A stretch of 64,000 bases of DNA from Candidatus Ruthia magnifica str. Cm (Calyptogena magnifica). Its GTDB lineage: Bacteria > Pseudomonadota > Gammaproteobacteria > PS1 > Pseudothioglobaceae. The notes beneath the pieces are model-generated. The model was not told where the DNA came from. It saw only the letters and a list, made by a program, of their open reading frames with translations, and made no database searches. Positions 22,850 to 31,502 of this stretch are shown in pieces; within the stretch, counting starts at the first letter, position 1, and every line of letters begins with the position of its first letter. Where the stretch lies: NCBI RefSeq assembly GCF_000015105.1, contig NC_008610.1, positions 682,001 through 746,000 of the forward strand. The letters run 5' to 3'. Made by a program: the position numbers and the translations under genes.

Positions 22850-23632
22850 ATGGGCTTCTTAACTGGGAAAAAAGCACTTATTGTTGGTGTTGCATCAAAT
22901 CGCTCTATTGCTTGGGGAATTGCACAAGCAATGGCTAATCAAGGCTGTGAAATCGCACTTACTTATCAAAACGAAAAGCTTAAAAAACGGGTTGATAAAT
23001 GCGCTATAGCTTGCCAATCAACCATTGTTATTGAATGTGATGTTGCTAGTGATGAAGGTATTGAAAAAACCCTTAAAAGATTAAAAACTCATTGGGATAA
23101 TTTTGATATCATCATTCATTCAGTTGCATTTGTACCGCGTAAAGCGTTAGATGGTAACTACATCCAAGCAACTACTCGTGAAAATTTTGCCACGGCACAT
23201 GATATTAGTTCATACAGCTTTACTGCACTTGCAAAAGCCGCTTATTCCATGCTTAATGACAATGGCGCTTTATTAACAGTCAGTTATTTAGGTAGTATCC
23301 GCGCCATTCCAAATTATAATGTAATGGGTGTGGCAAAGGCTTCACTTGAAGCTAATGTTCGTTATATGGCGGCAGCCTTAGGGCCTGAAAGAGGCATTCG
23401 CGTTAATGCAGTCTCATCAGGGCCAATTAAAACTTTAGCGGCATCTAGCATTAAGGATTTTGGCAAACTGCTTGATTATGCTGCAGATAGTTCCGCACTT
23501 AAACGCAACGTAACCACTGAAGAAGTGGGCAATGCTGCTGCATTCTTGTGTTCTGATTTAGCCTCAGGCATCACTGGCGAAATAACTTATGTTGATTCTG
23601 GTTATAACTTTTATGACAAAGGCCCAAACTAA
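22850..23632 (+). CDS. fabI: Enoyl-ACP reductase (NADH)
   Basis: Last reductive step of fatty acid elongation. It has 260 residues. [20 protein letters not shown] (about 13-32) is the FabI-type nucleotide loop. SYLGS then [19 protein letters not shown] (about 157-175) holds the Tyr-x6-Lys catalytic pair spaced as in FabI rather than in Fab[23 protein letters not shown] completes the signature. A GGAG ribosome site precedes the ATG, and a TATAAT hexamer at 22812-22817 may be its -10 element. It is the triclosan-target type enzyme. It stands alone, convergent with a decayed stretch. Confidence 0.97.
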   Translation: MGFLTGKKALIVGVASNRSIAWGIAQAMANQGCEIALTYQNEKLKKRVDKCAIACQSTIVIECDVASDEGIEKTLKRLKTHWDNFDIIIHSVAFVPRKALDGNYIQATTRENFATAHDISSYSFTALAKAAYSMLNDNGALLTVSYLGSIRAIPNYNVMGVAKASLEANVRYMAAALGPERGIRVNAVSSGPIKTLAASSIKDFGKLLDYAADSSALKRNVTTEEVGNAAAFLCSDLASGITGEITYVDSGYNFYDKGPN

Positions 23633-24426
23633 TAAATAAAAACAACCACTAATCAAATAAACCCTGCCTCTAAAAACCTATAGAGACTAACAAAGGATTG
23701 TTTTTAAAGGTACTCTATGATATTGACTTTTACTTGTTTTAAAATACTTTTTATGCCTTCTTGCCAACGAAAAATAGCCATACGTTTTTCATTCGTTTAA
23801 ACCAATGATAAGAGTCTAATTGGTGACATGGTAATCATTAAAGTATATGTGCCCCTTCTATTACTGTAATCCTTAATAGAAAAATGGCATAATTTAAAAA
23901 AATTTATCGGATTTATAATAACATTCATTAAGCGCAAAATAACAATGCTGTAAGTAAGCTGGCTTGTAATGATAGACTCTGGTTCTAATAGTTTTATCAA
24001 AACTAACCAAACATATGAAAATTTCGCATTAACACGTTCAATTAAAAGCTCTTCATGTCCTGTAAATACTGAATCAGATAACAATATCATGTGCAATATT
24101 AATTTAATCATTTGGTCTTTTGCTAAATATAAAAGTCCTAATTTAGCAAATATTGATGACAAGCCACCTATTCTTTTACCAAGAAAAAAAATTTCCAATA
24201 CCTTTAACCCGTGACATCTTTGATAATACTGTTCATAAGAGTATATTATTTAGTTTCAATATTACCTGTCGTATTGTAAACATCTATCAGAATAGTTTTG
24301 GCAATGCTTGAACTGTATAATGGCAAAAGCCTAAAAACCTTGACAATTTTCACAAAATTCGCTATAAATTATTTTTTAAATTAAAGGAATACTATATTTT
24401 AATAGTTAAAAATAAATAATTCTAGA
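23633..24426. other. Gene desert between fabI and ppiD
   Basis: No gene can be supported with confidence. A 133-codon minus-strand frame (23797-24198) and an overlapping 81-codon plus-strand frame (23969-24214) are both open; neither shows a family motif I recognise. The minus frame is hydrophobic and somewhat protein-like (KLILHMILLSDSV, LRLMNVIINPINFF) and could be the end of a decayed membrane protein. A long-range inverted repeat (AAAAACAA at about 23637 and TTGTTTTT near 23699) downstream of fabI is too loose to call a terminator. Confidence 0.35.
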
Positions 24427-26274
24427 TTATAAATTTCTACTAAAAATTTTAATTTTTGCTTGAGATTTAAGCGTTTCAAGGATATTTGCAAATATCTCAT
24501 TTGATTCAAAAATTAATAAAGACCTTTCAAGAGTGGTATTAACTGTCTTTGTATCTGTCGTTTTAACACCTAATAATTTAATTATAACCACATTACTTTC
24601 ATCCAAATCTTGAGCGCTATAGCTAAAATTACCATTAGTTGACTTAGCCAATGCAAACACTTTATTGATAATGGCCATCTTAACTTTGCTGGAATCTCGT
24701 TTCACCCAATCAACATGATTCCATTTAAGTTTATTCTTATTCATTAATTTTTTAAGTGTATCTTTATCATTATGAACCAATAAATCAACAACATTCTTGG
24801 CAAGATTATCAACAAAAATTTTAGCCAGTAGTGTCATTAAATGTGCATTAATTTCATCTTTAACTTCAATAAAGGATTTTTGTCTTTGTGCTAATTTTTC
24901 TCGTACACGAATAACCATTAATTTATTTTTTGATAATTCTAAAATTTCTGAGTTTTCACCTTTGTTAAGAACCGTATCACTAAATGCAGTAACAACAATT
25001 TTTTGGTTTAATTGAGTATTCTTCCTGTCAAAAAAATCACTCACTTGAAGCTTTAAATTCATTTGATCAACAATTTCCTCTAAATTTACCTCGTAAGCCA
25101 AGTGGGTTAATTGTTCAGTTAAACTGTAAAACACTTTTTGTGCTTGTGTTTGAGTGTATAAATCAAGTAATTCTGATTTAACCGCATCAAATGGTTTAAG
25201 TGTTTTGACTTTAATATTGTTAAGTTTAATAATATGATAACCGAACTCAGATTTAACTAAATCACTAACCTCGTTAAGTTTCATTGCAAATACTTTTTTC
25301 TCAAATTCTGGCAACATAACACCACGAGTAAAAAAGCCTAAATCTCCTGCGTTAGCTTTAGAAGCCGTATCTTGAGAGTATTGCTCAGCAAGTTTAGCAA
25401 ATTTACCACCATTGTTTAATAGGGCAATAACTTTTTGTGCAGTTGATTTATCTTCAAGCAAAATATGTTGCGCTTGTCTTTCTTCCTCTCTAGTAAAACG
25501 CTCTTGCTCATCTTTATAAAAATTAAACAATTCATCATCACTTACTTTAATATTTTTTGAAATTTTATTTAATGACAACTCAACAAATTCTATTTTTACT
25601 TGCTCTGGTGCGAAAAATAACGCTTTTTTATTATTATAAAAATTTTTGACACTTTGCACATCAACCTTAACTTCTTTAACGTAATCATCAGCGTGAATAG
25701 CAATATAACTGAATTGTCGTTGTTGATCATTCAACTTTTGTAATTTCGCAAGTTCTGTTGGTATTACGAAAGCAGAATCTAATAAATTGTATTTAATTTG
25801 AGTTTCGGTTAATTCTTGTAACTTTATCGCCTCATATTTTATTGTTGTATAACCATTGAGTCTTAATAATTGCTTATATTTTTCTAATGAAAATCGCCCT
25901 TTTTTTTTGAATAAATTATTGGCTTGAATAATAGTATTAAGTTCATTGGCAGTTGTTTCATACGACAATTCGTTAGATAATTGCTCAAGCAAATATTTAT
26001 CAATCATTTGATTAAGAATGGATTGCTTTAACATGGCATCAAATTCTGTGTCATATTTTTTGTCCAGCTCTTGTTGTAAGCGTCTTTTTTGCGGATTAAA
26101 TTTTGCAAGAAATTCTGCTTTTGAGATGTCAACACCATCAACAGAAGCAATAACAATATTTGAAACACCAGTGAAGTATTCACTAATACCGAATAAAACA
26201 AAAGGAATGGTAATTAAACCAACAATTAAATAAGCGACCCAGCCCTTGGTTTTGTTTCTAATTGAACCTAGCAT
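24427..26274 (-). CDS. ppiD: Periplasmic folding chaperone/peptidyl-prolyl isomerase PpiD
   Basis: Inner-membrane-anchored periplasmic chaperone that assists outer-membrane and secreted protein folding near the Sec translocon. It has 615 residues. A single membrane segment lies at about 10-30 (GWVAYLIVGLITIPFVLFGI), followed by a SurA_N-like chaperone region. A parvulin domain sits around 265-355 (RQAQHILLEDKSTAQKVIALL, KFAKLAEQYSQD, GDLGFFTRGVMLPEFEKKVF, FGYHIIKL). The C-terminal chaperone lobe is divergent. It is transcribed towards the fabI desert, with the tRNA-Asp/tRNA-Val pair upstream on the same strand. Confidence 0.92.
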   Translation of the reverse strand: MLGSIRNKTKGWVAYLIVGLITIPFVLFGISEYFTGVSNIVIASVDGVDISKAEFLAKFNPQKRRLQQELDKKYDTEFDAMLKQSILNQMIDKYLLEQLSNELSYETTANELNTIIQANNLFKKKGRFSLEKYKQLLRLNGYTTIKYEAIKLQELTETQIKYNLLDSAFVIPTELAKLQKLNDQQRQFSYIAIHADDYVKEVKVDVQSVKNFYNNKKALFFAPEQVKIEFVELSLNKISKNIKVSDDELFNFYKDEQERFTREEERQAQHILLEDKSTAQKVIALLNNGGKFAKLAEQYSQDTASKANAGDLGFFTRGVMLPEFEKKVFAMKLNEVSDLVKSEFGYHIIKLNNIKVKTLKPFDAVKSELLDLYTQTQAQKVFYSLTEQLTHLAYEVNLEEIVDQMNLKLQVSDFFDRKNTQLNQKIVVTAFSDTVLNKGENSEILELSKNKLMVIRVREKLAQRQKSFIEVKDEINAHLMTLLAKIFVDNLAKNVVDLLVHNDKDTLKKLMNKNKLKWNHVDWVKRDSSKVKMAIINKVFALAKSTNGNFSYSAQDLDESNVVIIKLLGVKTTDTKTVNTTLERSLLIFESNEIFANILETLKSQAKIKIFSRNL

Positions 26275-26433
26275 AATGATGTGTGTTAACGGTTAATTGA
26301 TTAATAATCTAAAAACCGTTTATTTAATAAAAAACGAGAATTATAAACGAAAATATTTGTATTCTACATGGGTTTGTTATGTTTTTAAAATTCGGATGTT
26401 GGACAAATCGGAAACCATAACAAAGAAAAATTA

Positions 26434-26510
<77 letters not shown>

Positions 26511-26520
26511 GAAATTTTTT

Positions 26521-26596
26521 TGGTGGGCGCTACAAGATTTGAACTTGTGACCCTCGCCTTGTAAGAGCGATGCTCTACCAACTGAGCTAAGCGCCC
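26521..26596 (-). tRNA. tRNA-Val (anticodon TAC)
   Basis: A complete 76-nt cloverleaf. Acceptor GGGCGCT/AGCGCCC, D arm GCTC/GAGC, anticodon arm TCGCT/GGCGA with loop CTTACAA (TAC at 34-36; one T-A/G-T variation in the stem), T arm ACAAG/CTTGT with TTCAAAT, and an encoded CCA. It is first in a Val-Asp pair located immediately downstream of the HU fossil, where hupB-tRNA-ppiD neighbours are also found in other gammaproteobacteria. Confidence 0.97.
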
Positions 26597-26648
26597 AAAA
26601 AATATATCCATTATACGAAGTACCGAACGAATTATACTTAAAAAAATT

Positions 26649-26919
26649 CTAAGAATTAACCGATTCTTTAAGTAATTTATCTGTTTTAAATGCAGACTTA
26701 GAAGTCTCAATTTGGATTACTTCGCCTGTTTAAGAATTACGAGTAGTATACGTTGTATGATCACGAATAACAAAACTGCCAAAATCTGTAATAGCTATAT
26801 TATCGCTACTGGCTAATACTGAGGTAATTACGTCTATCATTGCATTCAATACATAAGCTTGCATCTACTTTTGTTAAATTGAAAATTTGTGCAATTTCTA
26901 CAACTAAATCTGATTTATT
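26649..26919 (-). pseudogene. hupB: HU-family histone-like protein fossil
   Basis: The minus strand reads NKSDLVVEIAQIFNLTKVDA, then a frameshift, then MIDVITSVLASSDNIAITDFGSFVIRDHTT (quoted in parts), RNS, a TAA, and TGEVIQIETSKSAFKTDKLLKE. This is HU from residue 2 to near the end. The expected ATG just before NKS is absent (AAG stands there). The DNA-binding arm tip R-N-P-Q-T-G is damaged by the in-frame stop. The position upstream of tRNA-Val/Asp and ppiD matches the usual hupB-ppiD neighbourhood. It is a clear pseudogene of recent age, since about 80 of 90 codons are recognisable. Confidence 0.9.
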
Positions 26920-27034
26920 CTTTTGTATATGAACCTTATTTTTATTTAAAAAACATCAAGCTTTAAATTAAACTTAAATTATTTATTAAATATCAGAACT
27001 GTCAATGGATCTTGATAAAAAATATACTAAATTT
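26920..27034. other. Short spacer between the HU fossil and ccmG
   Basis: 115 bp of AT-rich DNA with no recognised signal. Together with the HU fossil it makes a stretch of more than 400 bp between tRNA-Val and ccmG without an intact gene. Confidence 0.4.
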
Positions 27035-27564
27035 TTATCTTGTACTATTTTTTAGTTGGCTAATTAGTGGCAAGATCTGCCTTTCCCAAATTCGTGGCGT
27101 TAATTCACCAACACACTTAAAACGAATAATACCTTGCTGGTCGATAATAAAAGTTTCAGGTGTGGCATAGACGCCTAACTCAAGGCTAAGTTTACCTAAT
27201 TGGTCAAATACAATCGAATCATACGGATTGCCAAGTCTAGTTAAAAAGATATTGCCATCATTTTTGGTGTCTTTGTAATTGATTCCCAATATTTGCAATG
27301 AATTAGTTTTGGCTATTTGCATGAGCATTTCATGTTCTACTCTACAAGTAACACACCAAGAAGCCCAAATATTAACTAAAGATATTTTTTTTTTAATTTA
27401 TCTTGAATAGCATAAATTTCAGCAGTATTAAAGTCTTCAACTTGTAAATTTGGAAATGTTTTACCAATCAAAGGCGAAGGCAATTTTTTAGGATTAAGTC
27501 CAAGACCTATATATAAAAATACAGCTAATACAACAAATAAAACTAAAGGTAGAAATTTTTTCAT
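27035..27564 (-). pseudogene. ccmG: Cytochrome c biogenesis thioredoxin CcmG (DsbE), frameshifted in an A10 run
   Basis: CcmG is a membrane-anchored periplasmic thioredoxin that keeps apocytochrome c haem-binding cysteines reduced. The N-terminal part from 27564 (MKKFLPLVLFVVLAVFLYIG; LPSPLIGKTFPNL) runs into a stop after KLKKKYL. One base away in frame the protein continues as ISLVNIWASWCVTCRVEHEML with the redox motif WCVTC, then GVYATPETFIID with the cis-Pro, to 27035. The break falls exactly in ten consecutive A on the coding strand (27385-27394); an eleventh A in the mRNA would restore a full protein of about 176 residues. All other domains are undamaged and the gene sits in its usual place after ccmE. 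It may be a very young pseudogene or a gene rescued by transcriptional slippage. Confidence 0.85.
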
Positions 27565-27983
27565 TATTTATTTTTAGCTTTTTCTAATGCATCGGCCACT
27601 TCTGGTGGCATGTAGCTCTCATCATGCTTGGCGAGCACTTCAGTTGCTATGAAAATACCATTAATTAAAGAACCAGTTGTAATAATACCCTGACCTTCTT
27701 TAAATAAATCAGGCAAAATTCCTGAATAATTAACACGAAAGGTGTTGACATAATCGGTGACATCAAACGTAACTTTAACACCGTCACGCTTAACACTATT
27801 TTTAGCGACCATACCACCTAAACGAAAACTCTTACCTTTTGGGGCTTTGCCTTCGGTAACATCAGTAGGAGAAAAAAAGTACAATAAATTTTCGTTAAAG
27901 GCTTTTAAGCCTAAATAACCTGTCAAACTCACACCTATTACCAATAAAGCAACCAATGTCATTCTATTTTGTCGTTTTGTCAT
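27564..27983 (-). CDS. ccmE: Cytochrome c-type biogenesis protein CcmE (haem chaperone)
   Basis: Periplasmic haem chaperone anchored by one membrane segment (about 9-26); it receives haem from CcmC and hands it to the ligase. It has 139 residues. The OB-fold shows KSFRLGGMVAKNSV and FRVNYSGILPDLFKEGQGII. The covalent haem-binding His is in VLAKHDESYMPP (about residue 120), followed by the conserved Tyr. The ATG overlaps the ccmD stop (ATGA), and the stop is adjacent to the ccmG start. Confidence 0.95.
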   Translation of the reverse strand: MTKRQNRMTLVALLVIGVSLTGYLGLKAFNENLLYFFSPTDVTEGKAPKGKSFRLGGMVAKNSVKRDGVKVTFDVTDYVNTFRVNYSGILPDLFKEGQGIITTGSLINGIFIATEVLAKHDESYMPPEVADALEKAKNK

Positions 27984-28156
27984 GATTGCCTCTCTCTTAA
28001 ATATTTAATACGTAACTGTTTGATTGCATTTTTGTGAATAGAGTGCGTGCGTATAAATAAAGTTGCAATCACAATCAAGGTTGTCAAATAAGAAAACCAA
28101 ATATAAAAAGCGTACTTTCCATACGGAAGAAAAGAAAAATATTCTGCTAAGATCAC
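27980..28156 (-). CDS. ccmD: Haem exporter protein CcmD
   Basis: A 58-residue membrane protein that stabilises the CcmABC-CcmE haem loading complex. The start is GTG at 28156, sharing its first base with the ccmC stop (TAGTG), and the stop overlaps the ccmE ATG. The sequence has the expected short N-terminus EYFSFLPYGKYAFYIWFSY, one membrane helix (about 15-34) and a basic cytoplasmic tail (HKNAIKQLRIKYLRER). Position between ccmC and ccmE plus this topology make the call safe despite the small size. Confidence 0.92.
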   Translation of the reverse strand: MILAEYFSFLPYGKYAFYIWFSYLTTLIVIATLFIRTHSIHKNAIKQLRIKYLRERQS

Positions 28157-28896
28157 TATCTATGCTCCATAATTATTTTTTTAACCCAACTAGAGTTTTG
28201 CTCTGTCACCAATACCTCGTCTCTAGCCCTCATCAACATAAGCGTGCCATATAAAAACTTAAATGCTACGCCCATTAATAATAATGCAATCAACATATTA
28301 GCATCTTGAATAGCCACTTTATTAATACTGACTGATGCACCTTGGTGTAATGTATTCCACCACTTAACCGAATAATGAATAATAGGTAAATTAATCAAGC
28401 CCACAAGGGCCAATACTGAAGAGGCCTTAGATGCGGTTTTAGGATTGTCAAATGCATTATTAAGTGACATATAAGCCAAATATAAAAACAGCAAAATCAA
28501 CTCTGAAGTTAGGCGTGCATCCCACACCCACCAAGCACCCCACATCGGCTTACCCCAAACTGCACCAGTAATCAAAGCTAAAAAAGTAAACGCCGTCCCA
28601 ATGGGTGCTGACACTTTAGCAATTACATATGCTAATTTAATTTGCCAAATTAAGCCAATACCGCCAGAAATCACCAATACCAAATAAATAAACATACTCA
28701 TCCATGCAACAGGCACATGAATAAACATAATACGATAAATCTCACCTTGCTGGTAATCAATAGGTGCAACAATCAATCCCCAGTACAAACCAATCAGTGT
28801 TAAAACAATGAAAGGAAATAAAAACCAAGGGATGATTTTTTGACTAATTTGATAAAAGTTTTTAGGCGAAGCAAACGCTTTAATCCATTTCCACAT
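28156..28896 (-). CDS. ccmC: Haem exporter protein CcmC
   Basis: Six-helix inner-membrane protein that loads haem onto CcmE. It has 246 residues. The tryptophan-rich WWD signature WGAWWVWDARLTSEL is at about 122-136. Haem-ligand histidines are visible in FIHVPVAWMS (about 60) and IIHYSVKWWNTLHQG (about 177-191). It is first of the local ccmC-D-E-G unit; ccmA, ccmB, ccmF and ccmH are not in the window. Retention of this system implies c-type cytochromes in respiration. Confidence 0.96.
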   Translation of the reverse strand: MWKWIKAFASPKNFYQISQKIIPWFLFPFIVLTLIGLYWGLIVAPIDYQQGEIYRIMFIHVPVAWMSMFIYLVLVISGGIGLIWQIKLAYVIAKVSAPIGTAFTFLALITGAVWGKPMWGAWWVWDARLTSELILLFLYLAYMSLNNAFDNPKTASKASSVLALVGLINLPIIHYSVKWWNTLHQGASVSINKVAIQDANMLIALLLMGVAFKFLYGTLMLMRARDEVLVTEQNSSWVKKIIMEHR

Positions 28897-28943
28897 AAAC
28901 CAATCCTGTTAGTTATTTAAACTTGAGACCTTTGATAAACACA

Positions 28944-29603
28944 TTATTTTAGCGACTTATGCGCAACATTATTACGTAAATAAGTTGGCAATGCTAACTT
29001 ATTGCTAAAATTAATGTTGTTGTTAATATGGACTAAGTAAAGTGCTATAAGGTTTTCAGCTTTTGGATAAAAATCGGCAATATAAGTACTAATGCCTGTT
29101 TGTTGAATAAGCTCATTTTCATAAGCACCCCATCCACTACCCACGCCAATAAAATCTTTTCCAAGTATGTCCACCTCATTAGGCTTTTGTAAACTTTCCT
29201 TAGATAAAACTTGGTTTTGATAAATACCCCAATATATCTCATTCATACGCGCATCAAATGCAATGGCAATCTTGTTAGTATTGTATTTTTTAAACGCACC
29301 AAATCCAAGTAACTCAAGTGTTGAAAACCCTATTGTAGGAATATCATGTGCCAATGATATACCCTGAACTACACTAACGCACATCCTAACTCCTGTAAAA
29401 GAACCAGGGCCTTTGGTGTAAATAATACCACCCAAGGCAGATGGTGATAATTGGCCCGCTTTAAAAACCTCATCACAAAGTGATAATATTAGACTTGAAC
29501 TTTTCTCCACACCTTGAACAAAACGAGAAAATATTTTATCTTGAGTGTGCAGACTCACTGAACACGTATCAGTACATGTATCAATTGCCAATAAATTCAT
29601 CAT
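28944..29603 (-). CDS. tsaB: tRNA threonylcarbamoyladenosine biosynthesis protein TsaB
   Basis: Scaffold partner of TsaD in making t6A37 on ANN-decoding tRNAs. It has 219 residues. The ASKHA-fold N-terminus MNLLAIDTCTDTCSVSL and the motif GPGSFTGVRMCVSVVQGIS (about 66-84) are typical of TsaB/YeaZ. Two ATG codons are in tandem at the start (29603 and 29600). The gene begins 4 bp after mtgA, so they are co-transcribed. The C-terminus ends in a typical LPTYLRN stretch. Confidence 0.94.
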   Translation of the reverse strand: MMNLLAIDTCTDTCSVSLHTQDKIFSRFVQGVEKSSSLILSLCDEVFKAGQLSPSALGGIIYTKGPGSFTGVRMCVSVVQGISLAHDIPTIGFSTLELLGFGAFKKYNTNKIAIAFDARMNEIYWGIYQNQVLSKESLQKPNEVDILGKDFIGVGSGWGAYENELIQQTGISTYIADFYPKAENLIALYLVHINNNINFSNKLALPTYLRNNVAHKSLK

Positions 29604-29607
29604 TTTG

Positions 29608-30264
29608 CTATTTTACAATTTTCTCAAACTTCTGATAGATAGATAAAACCAATTGCTTACGTTTAAGTAATCTTAACGAATGTCTAACTGGATGATAATA
29701 ATCAGGACCTTTAACCAAAGCCACGAGCATAGCCATTTCTTCTAAGGATAACAATGCCAATTTTTTATTAAAATAAAACCGAGTAGCATTGGTAAAACCA
29801 TTAATACTTATATTGCCTTTTTGACCTAAATATACAGTATTTATATAACGATTGAGTATGAATTTTTTATCAAACGAATGTTCTAATAATAATGCCATCA
29901 ATGCTTCTTTAACTTTTCGCCCTAAACTTCGTTCTCTATTTAACAAGGTATTTTTGATTAACTGCATCGTTATGGTGCTCGCACCGCGAAGTGGCTTGTC
30001 ATAAAATATATAGTCACGAACAACTCTAATAATTTCTTTAAAATCTACACCAGGATGTTTAAAAAATGATTGGTCTTCCACCAGTAAAAGCATATTAATC
30101 ATCGATTTTGGTTGTTGCTCAAAACTCAAAGCATTTGTGCTTGTATTATAAGAGAACGCATCATAAAGCAACTGGCTTAAATGGTTTAAATACACGACAA
30201 AAATCACTGCACTTAGTAAAATTAGAGTGATGAAAAATTTTGTAATAGTTAATTGTTTAAACAA
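29608..30264 (-). CDS. mtgA: Monofunctional peptidoglycan transglycosylase
   Basis: A GT51 glycosyltransferase that polymerises lipid II into glycan chains at the outer face of the inner membrane. It has 218 residues. One N-terminal membrane anchor (about 8-27) is followed by the family motifs EDQSFFKHPGVD (about 62-73, catalytic Glu), RGASTITMQL (about 93-102), RKVKEALMALLLE and ILNRYINTVYLG. Presence with alr shows that peptidoglycan synthesis is kept. It is divergent from rpsF. Confidence 0.94.
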   Translation of the reverse strand: MFKQLTITKFFITLILLSAVIFVVYLNHLSQLLYDAFSYNTSTNALSFEQQPKSMINMLLLVEDQSFFKHPGVDFKEIIRVVRDYIFYDKPLRGASTITMQLIKNTLLNRERSLGRKVKEALMALLLEHSFDKKFILNRYINTVYLGQKGNISINGFTNATRFYFNKKLALLSLEEMAMLVALVKGPDYYHPVRHSLRLLKRKQLVLSIYQKFEKIVK

Positions 30265-30320
30265 AATAGTAAAATTAGCTGAATTTTAACAAAATTCACT
30301 CAATATACATCGTTAAACGA

Positions 30321-30349
30321 TTGTTAAAAACAAATAACTAGTATAAAAT
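30321..30349 (+). promoter_or_regulatory. Probable sigma-70 promoter of the rpsF operon
   Basis: TTGTTA at 30321-30326 and TAAAAT at 30344-30349 are separated by 17 bp, in the gap between the divergent mtgA and rpsF genes and about 65 bp before the rpsF start. Transcription would begin near 30357, leaving a leader of roughly 58 nt. Predicted from sequence only. Confidence 0.5.
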
Positions 30350-30414
30350 TCCCCCTTCCTTGCTTGAGAGCGCAGTGTTCCAAGTTACTATATAACCATA
30401 AGGAGACACAACTC

Positions 30415-30756
30415 ATGAGACATTATGAGATTACACTTATTGTCCACCCTGATCAATCAGCTCAGGTAGGCACAATGATGGAGAAGTACAAAGAAATCAT
30501 CACTACTGGTGGTGGTAAAATTCACAGAAAAGAAGACTGGGGGCGTAAACATTTAGCATACCCAATCAAAAAAATTTATAAAGCACATTACTTAATGATG
30601 AACATTGAATGCGATCAAGAGGTACTTGATAAGCTTAATTATAATTTTCGTTTTAACGATGCTATTCTTCGAAATTTAATCATTTCTGAAGATGGAGTAA
30701 TCACCACACCTTCGATAATGATGGCTAATAAAGACAAAGAAAAGGGGAGATCATAA
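30415..30756 (+). CDS. rpsF: 30S ribosomal protein S6
   Basis: Binds 16S rRNA with S18 in the platform of the 30S subunit. It has 113 residues from the ATG at 30415, which follows an AAGGAG site by 8 nt; the open frame extends upstream to 30364 but that part is leader. [15 protein letters not shown] at the start and [20 protein letters not shown] (about 42-61) are S6 hallmarks. First gene of rpsF-rpsR-rplI-dnaB-alr. Confidence 0.97.
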   Translation: MRHYEITLIVHPDQSAQVGTMMEKYKEIITTGGGKIHRKEDWGRKHLAYPIKKIYKAHYLMMNIECDQEVLDKLNYNFRFNDAILRNLIISEDGVITTPSIMMANKDKEKGRS

Positions 30757-31010
30757 TGGCCAAGCAAGTAAAAAGAAAACGCAGACCTCAAATTAAAATT
30801 AACACTTTTTGCCGTTTTACGGCAGCAGGTATTACAAGAATTGATTATAAAGATGTTGATACACTGCTTAAAAACATTAATGAAAGTGGAAAAATTACAC
30901 CATCAAGAATGACAGGCACCAGTGCCAAATTTCAACGTCAACTAACAACTGCCATTAAAAGAGCTAGATTTTTAGCCCTTATTCCTTATACTGACAAACA
31001 CAAAAAGTAG
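30756..31010 (+). CDS. rpsR: 30S ribosomal protein S18
   Basis: Partner of S6 on the 30S platform. It has 84 residues with a basic N-terminus (KRKRRPQIK), [19 protein letters not shown] and [20 protein letters not shown], all standard S18 segments. The start shares one base with the rpsF stop, so S6 and S18 are translated as a coupled pair. Confidence 0.97.
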   Translation: MAKQVKRKRRPQIKINTFCRFTAAGITRIDYKDVDTLLKNINESGKITPSRMTGTSAKFQRQLTTAIKRARFLALIPYTDKHKK

Positions 31011-31019
31011 GAGTCTATC

Positions 31020-31472
31020 ATGCAAGTAATTTTATTAGAAAAAATTCAAAAATTAGGCGACTTAGGCGATTTAGCCAATGTTAAGGCGGGCTATGCTCGT
31101 AACTTTTTAATTCCTCGAAGTAAAGTTAAGCCCGCAACTAAAACAAACTTGGCTAAATTTAAATTAATTAAAGCCGAACTACAGGCTAGCGAAGCTAAAA
31201 TACTTAAAAATGCACAAGTGATTGAGAGTAAGATGACAGGTACTGTTTGTACCATTCAAGCCAATGCAGGGGAAGAGGGCAAATTGTTTGGTTCTATCAA
31301 TACCAGTGATATTCAAATAAGCCTTGCAGCAAGCGGTTTTGAAGTTGAAAAGCGTAATATTAACATGCCCGAGACAATTCACCATACAGGTAAATATGAA
31401 ATCAGTGTTGATTTACATACAGATATTACGGTGAGTATTAAAGTTGTTATTGAGGGCTTTCAAGAAGCATAA
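31020..31472 (+). CDS. rplI: 50S ribosomal protein L9
   Basis: Two-domain elongated protein of the 50S subunit that limits frameshifting and controls ribosome spacing. It has 150 residues. MQVILLEKIQKLGDLGDLANVKAGYARNFLIP (quoted over the rRNA-binding N-domain, residues 1-32) is diagnostic. A long central helix and a C-domain with GKLFGSINTSDIQ follow. It lies 9 bp after rpsR. Confidence 0.97.
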   Translation: MQVILLEKIQKLGDLGDLANVKAGYARNFLIPRSKVKPATKTNLAKFKLIKAELQASEAKILKNAQVIESKMTGTVCTIQANAGEEGKLFGSINTSDIQISLAASGFEVEKRNINMPETIHHTGKYEISVDLHTDITVSIKVVIEGFQEA

Positions 31473-31502
31473 AAAGCCAACTAAAAGGTACTTTAAAAGC
31501 CA

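Noticed and set aside
23797-24214. Overlapping 133-codon minus and 81-codon plus frames
   Set aside because: Both open over the same DNA without recognisable family or good start, so neither is called a gene.
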